Positions 1 through 6,910 of a stretch of DNA of 29,298 bases are shown here, in pieces. Made by a program: the position numbers and the translations under genes. Below the pieces are notes generated by a model. It saw only the letters and a program-made list of their open reading frames with translations, searched no databases and had not been told where the DNA came from. This DNA is from Acanthaster planci (Eukaryota > Echinodermata > Asteroidea > Valvatida > Acanthasteridae), in contig NW_019091647.1 in assembly GCF_001949145.1 (NCBI RefSeq), positions 231,488 through 260,785 on the forward strand. Direction: 5' to 3'. Position 1 is the stretch's first letter. Every line of letters begins with the position of its first letter.

Positions 1-508
1 GACGACTCGTTCATCCATTGGACCTCCCGTGTGGCGTTATCGTCTCCTTTGGGGAGGCACTTGATGGGCTGGCAACTGTTCGCTGGATGGGTAGGCGGGG
101 CCTGCAGCTGGACCAATTCAACGACTTCCTTCACAGCTGCTGGCTGGCGGAGCGAGCATCGCCAACATGGATCATCATACACGTTGGCTCCAACGATCTG
201 GGCTACGTCCCCAAGAAATCAGTGCTCGAGGGGATTAAACAAATTCTTGCCGTCACCCGAGCATTATTACCTCACTCAATCATTTACTGGTCGGAGATTT
301 TGCCAAGGGTCTTCTATCCCTCGGCTTTAACCGTTCGGTGGGCAATCTTTTCCACAGGGCGCCGGGTGGGTTGATTGCTCACCCCCAAATTGAGTGGTGG
401 CGGCAGGATTTATATTTATCAGATGGGGTGCACCTTGTGGATGCCGCTTCGGAATTCCTTATTTATAACTACCATACGGCGTTACTCCAGTCTTGCGGAG
501 TAGCTTGA
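1..508 (+). pseudogene. SGNH-hydrolase C-terminal relic of a Ngaro/DIRS-like YR retrotransposon
   Basis: The open frame runs off the left edge of the window and is readable to the stop at 506-508, with one frameshift near 310-330. Two SGNH-family blocks are visible. The block III Asn lies in HVGSNDLG (about 170-205), and the block V Asp/His pair lies in SDGVHL (419-436). Block I (GDS) would lie before the window. Hydrolases of this kind are known as accessory ORFs in Ngaro-type tyrosine-recombinase retrotransposons, and the WIIIHVGSNDLG context fits that group better than a host esterase. The frameshift marks it as a pseudogene. A plus-strand AATAAA at 670-675 could be its old poly(A) signal. 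The tyrosine recombinase relic at 6040-6591 is on the same strand and may come from the same or a sister element. I am confident of the SGNH fold motifs and less sure of the exact element clade. Confidence 0.72.
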
Positions 509-1008
509 TTTCCTGTTACAATGCCAGCGTAAACACCACCTCCCCCACACACACGAGGTGACTTACCTATCATCACGCGGCCAATTTGGCAGCGGTCACA
601 AATGACCGTGTGGCGGAATCTCATTCTTATCACCGTCATGGGCCTTAGGATTATGAATCAATATAGCTAAATAAAACCTATGCAATCAACGAATTCTTAC
701 ATACATGGAATCAATAGGAAGTCTGTGTAATGTTTATGGTTCACTTTGCAGTTTATAACCCAGATGGAATGGGTAGTCTATAAACGGGTACGTACGGGTG
801 TGACGTGAATAATGTCTATTCCGCGGATTACGCTTCGACCGGGACTTGCTTAGTTTAGCTTATTTACAATGTTGTCTCGCGGTTTACGCTTCGACTGGGG
901 ATATGCTAAACTATCACTTACATAAAATGCTATTGGTTATCGATCTGGAATTAAAACTGCTCTGGCCGTACGATAACAAAAGAATTAAACTTGCGCTGGT
1001 GTAAGATT
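509..1008. other. gene-free spacer between the SGNH relic and the minus-strand gene block
   Basis: I see no coding frame here. The stretch holds an AATAAA at 670-675 (plus) and, in its right part, the two diverged direct repeats described separately. It may contain the junction between the retrotransposon remnant and the virus-like block, but I see no clear target-site duplication. Confidence 0.5.
810..926. repeat. two tandem diverged direct repeats, about 58 nt each
   Basis: Two adjacent units (about 810-867 and 868-926) share the core CGCGG(A/T)TTACGCTTCGAC(C/T)GGG. Each is followed by a related GCTTAGTTTAGC or GCTAAACTATC stretch and then an A/T-rich tail ending in ACAATG or AAAATG. They lie just beyond the end of the minus-strand gene array and could be part of the terminus of that element. 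Confidence 0.6.
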
Positions 1009-1206
1009 TCATTCATTTTGTGTCTGACATATGCGGCAATAAATTGTTTTTTTTTTAAATGATATCGGGTCTGTCGTCCAACAGTTAACGGCTTCGTCTG
1101 TATTCACTTTCAGTACCTTATAAGCCTCGGTTAAATTTGGAAACTCGGCAGAGAACCAATTGTCTTTATTGACCACGGTTGCCAGATGACTAAAGTTGTG
1201 TCCCAT
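1009..1206 (-). CDS. intact 65-aa ORF, last gene of the virus-like array
   Basis: This is an uninterrupted 65-codon frame starting at an ATG at 1204-1206 that lies directly behind an AT-rich TATTTAAAAG. It is a small mixed protein that ends in two Cys (CRICQ). I recognise no domain. It sits 18 nt beyond the end of the preceding frame (1224) on the same strand, which is virus-like spacing. It is predicted to be part of the same decayed element. Because it is short, an intact frame could occur by chance, but position, spacing and promoter-like sequence argue for a real or recently real gene. Confidence 0.45.
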   Translation of the reverse strand: MGHNFSHLATVVNKDNWFSAEFPNLTEAYKVLKVNTDEAVNCWTTDPISFKKKTIYCRICQTQNE

Positions 1207-1223
1207 CTTTTAAATAAAGCTTT

Positions 1224-1880
1224 TCAAAAAGGGGGTGCAGTAAGCGGATGGTGGTTCCTCAGGTTGTTCTTGATATCGGACAGTTTTTTCATACGGTCTT
1301 TTTTAAAAACTGCTGCCCTTTCATTGGCTAAAGTTTCTACCTTTGCTCGCACTTGACGGTCAAATTCCTCTTTATTCTGTAATTTGCCCTCTTGTAACTT
1401 GGTCGTCGTGTTTGATCTAATCTTTTCTTTCATTTGTTAAACTTTTTCAGTTCGGACAAAATTAAGACAAATTCTTCTTGAGACACGTTACCGTCTTCGA
1501 TCGCGTGAGAGACGTACTCATCTATGGTGTTTAATTTGGCATCTGCAAGCATGCGGATTTGATCGTGCTTTTTAGTTTTGTGAGACAATCTGCGACAGGC
1601 GTACTTTAACATGTCTTAAGCCCCAAATGCACCGATGGCGAGACATTCCATCACCAGTCCTACGGGCCCGTTAATTACTCCCAGAATAGCGGGGATTCCT
1701 ATAGCGGTAGGCGTGGCGCCTGTTGTAATTGAGTAATTGAGCGGTAAGTATTCGTTTAATCTTTTTGATTTGGCTGCGGATGTCTTCGACCTTTTGAAGG
1801 CGGTAAATTTTAGTCGCGTTTGTTTCGGTTTGATATCCAGTCAAAACTGGATACATGTTAGACTGATTGTCTGTCGTCAT
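1224..1880 (-). pseudogene. broken gene: hydrophobic Gly-rich segment followed by a charged helical domain
   Basis: The three frames 1880-1671, 1612-1430 and 1433-1224 are pieces of one protein. The ATG at 1880 starts a charged N-terminal part. After a frameshift near 1735 comes a hydrophobic Gly/Ala/Ile-rich stretch (about 1725-1620), probably membrane-associated. The frame is cut by TAA at 1616-1618, then continues as a strongly helical part rich in Lys and Glu (KKHDQIRMLADAKLNTI). A loss of about one A at 1430-1433 creates a TGA/ATG overlap before the last helical segment. From memory, this architecture matches an uncharacterised, multi-copy protein family in cnidarian and other marine invertebrate genomes; I have no functional name for it. 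At least three disabling changes make it a pseudogene here. Its start has TATTTAAA directly upstream. Confidence 0.6.
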
Positions 1881-1898
1881 TTTTTTAAATATATGGTT

Positions 1899-2681
1899 TT
1901 AAAAGTCTAGCTCGAGTAAAATTGTATCGTCTTTATTGTTGATGATTTCGCCCCGCTCGTTTCTCAACAAAAAATGTAAGCTCGTTATTTGATCGTTTAC
2001 AGGTGACTTGACGCTTTCGCTCGGATCTGACGTGGTGCACAATACGTACGAAGGTTGGCCGTTGAAGTAATTAAAGTGATTGTTTATTTCTCGACAGTTC
2101 CAAAGTTCGTCAAAGGGGTCTATATTTGCCTTCCCCTTTTAAATAACATTTGGCACGAGTCTACCTCTCGGCAGATTCAAAAGCGTACCGACTTCTTTAC
2201 CTAACCGTAATTTGAGTTTTGAATCTGTTATCATAATTGTCACCAAGTTGAGTCACGGTGTACTTAAACTCACTCTGGGAATGGCGTTTAAAATAAAATC
2301 GAACCAATCTACATTGTAAAATCCGGGCGGAATGACTACACTTCCGTGTTCTCCACCTTCTAAAAGATCACTGGGAGCTTTCTCTCTTGTGTAACCGATG
2401 CATCACCGGGGCGTTAGAACCAGAAGACGTAACAAAAAGAGCGTCTCTGTCGCTGAATAGAGCGGCTTTAATGGTCCCGTTCTTTCTTCAATGTTTGCAC
2501 CTAAAAACCCTGCGCTGATACATGCCAAAGCGAGACGGCGAGCTTCTGGCATGTCTATTTTCTCTTGGGATAAAAATATCAGATAAATTATCGCATCATC
2601 TTTCTCTTTATCCGATACTTCGACTGGTATTGTTTCTAAACTTAAACGTTGATCTGATAACGTTTTATTTGATTGGTTATG
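1899..2681 (-). pseudogene. broken gene: virion- or fibre-like protein of the virus-like block
   Basis: A single minus frame can be followed from after the TGA at 2682-2684 to TAA at 1899-1901. It is interrupted by in-frame stops at 2403-2405 (TGA), 2253-2255 (TGA) and 2139-2141 (TAA), and probably by compensating frameshifts near 2476-2375, where another frame reads more protein-like (SDRDALFVTSSG). Codon use between the stops is clearly coding, and the last 79 codons are uninterrupted. Visible features are a Pro-Pro-Gly-Phe-Tyr motif (about 2345-2330), a Leu/Gly/Lys segment before 2141, and a C-terminal pattern of alternating hydrophobics ending in LLELDF. That end resembles, from memory, fibre- or capsid-like proteins of invertebrate Polinton/adintovirus-type elements. 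The structural role is an inference. No ATG is visible, so the start has been lost or lay in the overlapping upstream frame. Confidence 0.5.
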
Positions 2682-3025
2682 TCAGTTACTTGTTGGTCAA
2701 CTGAGGCACTGAATTCTGCTAGATTCCCTGAGTCGTTAGTTTGAAGGAAATCTCTTATTAAGTCATAAAAGACAACTAAATCGTCTGCCTCTAATTCTGT
2801 GAATGGTATTGCGGGTTTAAGTGCTTCTATAACATCTATGTTGATAGGTGATACCTCACGTTTGGCAGGTAGTTCATGCACCAGTCTAACTCCTTCGGGT
2901 CCCCTTACTGCAAGACGTCCTTCTCCTTGAGTTTCCCGTTCGATTTCGGAGGATTTTGTAATGTTGAAATATCCGGAGTGAAAGCTTACTTTTCTGACTT
3001 TAATATTTTTATCGCCTTTTAATTG
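2642..3025 (-). pseudogene. 127-codon open frame without ATG, unknown function
   Basis: The frame is open from 3025 (after a TGA at 3026-3028) to TAA at 2642-2644. It overlaps the end of the preceding gene (stop 3019-3021) by a few bases. The first 48 codons have no ATG, and the only possible start is a GTG at 2879-2881. The composition is clearly protein-like: a charged N-terminal part (KSSEIERETQGEGRLAV) followed by an acidic helical part (ELEADDLVVFYDLIRDFL). I recognise no domain. The gene either uses an unusual start or has lost its ATG. The following frame (2681-1899) overlaps its last 40 bases, so the two could be remnants of one longer gene joined by a frameshift. Confidence 0.5.
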
Positions 3026-3477
3026 TCAATTTGATTTTCTAATTTAAATGTCTCCCTGATTTTGGTCAAATAAAAAGTGTGCGTCTCCATTTTACTATAA
3101 ACAGGTTTTAAAGTAAGTTTAAACTTTTTGACGGCATCGGTAAAGTATTTCTCCGAGATTTGAAACAGGTCTTTTACGGCTTCCGCAGTTTCTTTTGTCA
3201 CGTCTTGATAACAGACGGCAATTAAAGCTCGTAGCGGCTTGCCTCCGGAAATTTTGGCCGCCAAAACTTGGTTTACTTTATATTCGATGATACCAGCTTG
3301 TTCCACGGTTAATTTAACATCTAATTCTTGAAATGTTTTACTCGTTTTAAATTTAGGCTTTTTGAAAACGAAACGCTGATTATATTTACCGCCTACGTTT
3401 TCTGCTTCGTCTGAATAAATGCGAGTTAGTATTAGTACGCAATCGCGGCAGACGAGTTTAGATTTTTTTATTTCCAT
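3019..3477 (-). CDS. intact 152-aa basic protein of the virus-like array, unknown function
   Basis: This is the longest uninterrupted ATG-started frame in the array (ATG 3475-3477, TAA 3019-3021). The protein is Lys-rich, begins MEIKKSKLVCRDCVL with a CxxC, and has a central predicted alpha/beta region with several amphipathic helices. I recognise no family, signal peptide or membrane segment. Its start codon overlaps the last codons of the 50-aa gene upstream (3468-3620) by 10 nt, and its stop overlaps the next frame. This tight packing is typical of viruses and unlike the intron-split host gene nearby. An intact 152-codon frame among broken neighbours suggests recent decay or some constraint. 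Confidence 0.62.
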   Translation of the reverse strand: MEIKKSKLVCRDCVLILTRIYSDEAENVGGKYNQRFVFKKPKFKTSKTFQELDVKLTVEQAGIIEYKVNQVLAAKISGGKPLRALIAVCYQDVTKETAEAVKDLFQISEKYFTDAVKKFKLTLKPVYSKMETHTFYLTKIRETFKLENQIDN

Positions 3478-3620
3478 TCTGTTGGTGTGAGGACACGTGT
3501 CTTAATTCTTTTGTAACAGACTGCTGCTTCAACGAGGTATAAAAACGCTTCCAGGGGAGGTTTTACGCCAATTAATTCATAAAGCTGGCTAATATATGGT
3601 GATATGTAATGACCGTCCAT
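3468..3620 (-). CDS. intact 50-aa ORF overlapping the next start codon
   Basis: ATG at 3618-3620, stop TAA at 3468-3470. The small protein begins MDGHYISPYISQLYELIG and ends with TEWK. Its last codons contain the start codon of the next gene within ATGGAAATAA, a 10-nt overlap. An A/T-rich region with a 12-bp hairpin lies upstream. No family is recognised. Its support comes from the overlap arrangement and same-strand order rather than from homology. Confidence 0.45.
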   Translation of the reverse strand: MDGHYISPYISQLYELIGVKPPLEAFLYLVEAAVCYKRIKTRVLTPTEWK

Positions 3621-3698
3621 ATTTGTAATTAGTTGTCTATAATTGCTTGTTTATAATTAGTTATTTGTTTATAAAAAGCTGTTTAAGGGACGTAAAAT

Positions 3699-3730
3699 AA
3701 CCTCAGTTATTCCCAGGTATAACTGAAGTT
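3699..3730. terminator. hairpin between array genes (possible terminator or processing site)
   Basis: Arms 3699-3710 (AACCTCAGTTAT) and 3719-3730 (ATAACTGAAGTT) form a 12-bp stem with one mismatch and an 8-nt loop. It lies in the only sizeable gap inside the array, after the stop of the gene ending at 3751 and before the ATG at 3620. A 3'-end or processing role is an inference. Confidence 0.4.
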
Positions 3731-3750
3731 TAAAATAGGTTTTTTGGCAG

Positions 3751-4320
3751 TTAACCAACCGAGTCTAGTGAAACTTTGGGTGAAGCTTCAGGAATATCTA
3801 CTTTAATTAAATCTTCAATGTCAACGTCGTATTCAATTATTATCCCAATTTCATAAAAATCAGAGTCAAATTTAGATCCGGCATTAGGCGGTGAGTCGTC
3901 CTCTCATTTGTACCTAATCTTTTTGCGTCGGCCATCCACAAATGCCACGTGATCCATTCCTTTGAAGTCTACGCAATTTACGCAGCAGACGCAATCGACG
4001 CAACCTAAACATTCGATACAATTGCTGCACTCGAAACACACTTCAAAGCCGTCTAAAGCATTTGGATTTTCGCAGCCGTAGGAATTGTAACAAAATGCGC
4101 AATTTGTACATTCCTTGCAAGTAGAGCACTGAGTACATTTCCTGCAGTCGTTACATTTGTCGCAGCCGTGGCATTCTTTGCATCAGATGCATTCGAATAA
4201 ACCGTCTGAATTTAAACAATGCATATAACCGTACGAATCTACTAAATTAACTGATTCAACATTGTCTTTGCAAAAGTGACAATTGACGTTTGTTTTTTGG
4301 TTTGACATCTCTGTTTTCAT
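3751..4320 (-). pseudogene. Cys-triplet-repeat protein copy B, with acidic tail and two in-frame TGA
   Basis: The frame starts at ATG 4318-4320 (a second Met follows four codons later) and runs 190 codons to TAA 3751-3753. It has two in-frame TGA codons, at 4183-4185 and 3904-3906. After a short head with CHFC comes a run in which Cys recurs at every third residue (for example CNDCRKCTQCSTC), then a second Cys cluster, then an acidic Asp/Glu-rich tail (EYDVDIEDLI). It is a tandem paralogue of copy A (4370-4979), sharing the NCHFCK start, the Cys pattern and the tail. The first TGA falls at an x position of the Cys-x-x repeat, not at a Cys position. The upstream 21 nt (4321-4341) match those of copy A closely. 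The likely role is metal binding or a disulfide-rich structure; no named family is recognised. Confidence 0.62.
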
Positions 4321-4341
4321 GTCTATTTTATACTGGGGTCT
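4321..4341 (-). promoter_or_regulatory. promoter-like block, copy B
   Basis: This 21-nt block directly upstream of the copy B ATG reads, on the minus strand, AGACC(C/T)... with TATAAAATAGAC. It differs from the block at 4992-5012 in front of copy A at only two positions. The TATA-like core and the fixed distance to the ATG suggest a gene promoter of the element. Confidence 0.5.
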
Positions 4342-4369
4342 TAAAATATTAATTCATTTTTTTCTCGAC

Positions 4370-4622
4370 TCAATTTACCACGCCTATTGAATCATCTTTG
4401 AAACGAATCATGTGAAACCGTTTGTATGGATCATTAGCTACTGCACGAGTGTAATTGTCCTCTATCGCTGTTACAAGTGTGAGATAGTCTTGGGGCATAG
4501 GTTTTGCTGGGAGATCGTTCAGATAACTGTATAGGTCTTCGTCTTTTTCAATTATTAAGCCTAGTTTTCCCAGGTCTTTGTCCAAGTCGGGTTTTTTTAG
4601 CCTGGGCCGGGATCATTTGGCA
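4370..4622 (-). pseudogene. detached acidic tail of Cys-repeat protein copy A
   Basis: The open frame lies between TGA (4613-4615) and the stop at 4370-4372, with no ATG. Its content (LGLIIEKDEDLYSYLNDLP) aligns with the tail of copy B (YEIGIIIEYDVDIEDLIKVD), so it is the C-terminal domain of copy A, cut off by a stop and a frameshift around 4585-4625. It continues about 30 residues further than the copy B tail. Confidence 0.55.
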
Positions 4623-4979
4623 TCATAAATCTCGTCTTTTTGTAACAACCGCGGCCATTTTTTTCTCATTTAGAAATATTAAAAATGATTCGCCTTGCAA
4701 GTCTTCACAGTTGATGCAGAAAGTACAGTCGATGCAGTTAACCCATTCGATACAACTGTCACACCGGGCGCAATCATAACAGCTATCACAATCAGCACAT
4801 TTATTACAAGCTATGCAATCTATACAACTTTGAAAATCGTCACAGTTTTTAGATTCGTGGCATCGATTCAAGTGAATAGAATCTGAACACCCTTTACAAT
4901 CACATGCGTCTATCACGTTAACAAATTGACTCGTGTTTTTGCAAAAGTGACAATTGATGTCGGTTTTTTTGTTTATCAT
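4623..4979 (-). CDS. Cys-triplet-repeat protein copy A, 118 aa
   Basis: ATG 4977-4979, stop TGA at the 4623 end, uninterrupted. After NCHFCK the protein carries a run of at least eight consecutive Cys-x-x triplets (for example CIDCIACNKCADCDSC), then a second cluster (CIDCTFCINC). There is no signal peptide. Strict three-residue spacing suggests a regular helix or metal-binding ladder rather than classical zinc fingers. It is the tandem paralogue of copy B at 3751-4320; compared with B, its acidic tail has been separated by a stop and now lies at 4370-4622. A 21-nt promoter-like block precedes it at 4992-5012. It is the first gene of the array. Function is unknown. Confidence 0.62.
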   Translation of the reverse strand: MINKKTDINCHFCKNTSQFVNVIDACDCKGCSDSIHLNRCHESKNCDDFQSCIDCIACNKCADCDSCYDCARCDSCIEWVNCIDCTFCINCEDLQGESFLIFLNEKKMAAVVTKRRDL

Positions 4980-4991
4980 CTTTGGTTTCAG

Positions 4992-5012
4992 GTCTATTTT
5001 ATATTAGGGTCT
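4992..5012 (-). promoter_or_regulatory. promoter-like block, copy A
   Basis: On the minus strand this is a 21-nt block containing TATAAAATAGAC, 12 nt upstream of the copy A ATG. It is nearly identical to the block at 4321-4341. Conservation of non-coding sequence between the two paralogues supports a promoter, although it could simply have been copied with the gene. Confidence 0.5.
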
Positions 5013-5040
5013 AAAAAAATTTAAGGGTGGCCTGCTTCTG

Positions 5041-5560
5041 GTGAAAATTTCTCAAAAACTCATGAGTCCCCCCCCCCCAAATTGAAAGGAAAATTGAAAG
5101 GGGACATGTCGATCATCATTTTCTGCGCAGCCTGGACACCTGCGAGAGTTGTGAGTATTTTTGAAATAATTGTGAAGTGTGGGAATTTATCATTGTTGTA
5201 TATGGGAATTTATTTGTAGTGGTGTACCCTTATTAACCGACTTTCCATATATTTTCCCACTCGGCCTGGCCACCGTACCACACATTGCCTATTGGACGTG
5301 AGTTCTTGTGGAGTGGGCGTGTCCCAAGTTTAGATACTGTGACTGTTATGAGGTCTGACAAAAGTGTGTGCGCTATCTGCGCGTTCGTTTTATAACGAAT
5401 TGCTACAGTTGCCCATTATAATCGAAACGAAAAGGCGACCTTTGGAAGTATTTTTTTATTTTTATCTTTTTTTTTTTACTCGCGATCTGTATTCCAGCTG
5501 GTGAATGGAAATGTCTCAGCGCTTCGATGTACGTCGAAAGTTCCTGGCTATGGAGCAGTC
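5041..5560. other. gene-free spacer right of the virus-like array
   Basis: There is no coding frame that I can support. The stretch contains a run of C at about 5068-5078, A/T-rich runs at 5450-5475, and otherwise unremarkable sequence. The right limit of the virus-like block should be near 5015-5080. Confidence 0.4.
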
Positions 5561-5608
5561 TGCAATCTTTGATCGCTCCTTACCCTGCGTACACATGCCC
5601 CTCTCAAG

Positions 5609-5808
5609 CATATGTAATGCAAATTTTCAAAGTGCCATTACAGTTCGCTGCAAAAGACTAATGTTTCTGCCCCTTGACCCTCAAGGCGCTGAGAAAAGAA
5701 GGACGACCATGGCGGCGGGACCGCAATGCATTGTAGAGGGTCAAGGGGCAGAATACATAATAAAGTCTTTTCAGCGAATTGTAATGGCACTTGGGAAATT
5801 TGCATATG
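5609..5808. repeat. long inverted repeat, MITE-like (repeat copy 1)
   Basis: The left arm 5609-5681 and right arm 5737-5808 are about 72 nt each and complementary with scattered mismatches and small indels. They share CATATG..AAATTT, GTGCCATTAC and GCCCCTTGACCCT, with a 55-nt spacer. Sequence similarity continues outward on the right arm to about 5842. The structure fits a foldback or MITE-type element. Its right half recurs at 6771-6908. Confidence 0.65.
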
Positions 5809-6039
5809 TAGGCTGGGCAGGGGTAAGTATCGCTAGGAGACCCACTCCACCTGGGAAAGGAATTTTTGCAGTGCATACAGAATGATCTTAATTCCCTGTG
5901 CACGTAATGATATGGCTGTAGTCTTCCAACTTCAGGATACATATGGCCACATCGAACACAGTACATTGTAACAGGGCTCACTTTTCTTTCCTTATTACGA
6001 ATACTTCAGCATCTATTTACATGTCCTGGGACCTTGGAA

Positions 6040-6591
6040 GCGGCTCACGTGTTCTTATCGGTCCTCCCTTCCAGCGGATTTCTGATGCATCTAATCGCAA
6101 TCTCAGCATCAAATTCCGAAGGTCGCATCTACTGGGAGCCGCATTGGGTTTGCCTTACAAGTTTTTGACGGAAAGCCAGACGCCTACCTTCCGGCCTCTC
6201 GACATCTTCGTTCCCGACAGCCTCACTTTCGGGAGGTGACTTTGACAAGATATGGTGTCCAGTCCACACCCTCAAGTGGTACCTTGCCAGGACCAAGCGT
6301 CGCCGAGAGTCTAGCTCTCGGCTCTTCATCACTACGACATAACCCTTCCATTCAGCGTCAAAGGACACTATTGCCCAATGGACGGTCTCGGCCATCATCT
6401 TCGCGAACCGAGACTGGCCGGCATGACATGACGAGATGACCTGATCTCGCGTCAGGGCCCTCGATATTTCGGCCACTTCCGCGTCCTGGTCATACTTTAG
6501 AGGAGTTCCTCTGGCAGAAATCCACCAGGCGGCTTGCTGGAGATCCCCCTCACCGAATGCTATCTGCAGGATGTTCTGCAGAGCAAAATAG
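6040..6591 (+). pseudogene. tyrosine recombinase relic of a DIRS/Ngaro-like retrotransposon
   Basis: The C-terminal half of a YR protein can be followed on the plus strand. An early part reads as LSVLPSSGF and IAISASNSEGRIYW (about 6050-6160). A frameshift then leads to FLTESQTPTFRPLDIFVPDS (about 6165-6225). A frame from about 6235 reads FDKIWCPVHTLKWYLARTK, matching the CPVRALKWYLERT signature typical of these recombinases, and ends with FRGVPLAEIHQAACW. Stops in that frame lie at 6340-6342, 6424-6426, 6442-6444 and 6589-6591. The positions expected for the catalytic His/Arg are changed, so it is inactive. The element class is established; whether it was one element with the SGNH relic at 1-508 is an inference. 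Confidence 0.72.
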
Positions 6592-6770
6592 CCCTTGGCT
6601 CAGCAACCTTGCGCTCGGTGTTCCGGACAGTGCCCAGCACTGCCCCGGGCCGGACAGTGAATACTTCATCATAGACATTTCTTTCTTCTGGTGTGTGTTC
6701 GCTTGAGCGATGCCCGCCTATTTTCTTTTAGTAACTACAACAGCTCCCGTCGCCGACCCACTCTGCATAT

Positions 6771-6908
6771 GGCGGCGGGATCGCAGTGTATTATGCATTG
6801 TGCAGGGTCAAGGTGCAGCATGCATAGTCAAGTATTTTCAGCAAATTGTAATAGCACATGGAAAATTTGCATATGTAGGCTGGGCAGGGGTAAGTATCAC
6901 TAGGAGCC
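6771..6908 (+). repeat. repeat copy 2, direct duplicate of 5711-5842
   Basis: From GGCGGCGGGA to AAGTATC(A/G)CTAGGAG this copy aligns along its length with 5711-5842. Shared blocks include CAGCGAATTGTAAT-like and TTTGCATATGTAGGCTGGG. It lacks the left inverted arm seen in copy 1. The two copies are in the same orientation and bracket the recombinase relic. Confidence 0.65.
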
Positions 6909-6910
6909 CC

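Noticed and set aside
4183-4185. In-frame TGA in the Cys-rich copy B as a selenocysteine codon
   Set aside because: The TGA falls at an x position of the Cys-x-x repeat rather than at a Cys position, a second in-frame TGA follows at 3904-3906, and neighbouring genes are also broken. Premature stops are the simpler reading.
5658-5981. Minus frame with CxxC..H..H..CxxC, resembling a zinc-binding protein
   Set aside because: It overlies the inverted repeat 5609-5808 and the repeat flank. The Cys/His pattern does not fit a known finger and is likely chance.
6129-6476. 115-codon minus frame
   Set aside because: It is the antisense shadow of the tyrosine recombinase relic read on the plus strand.
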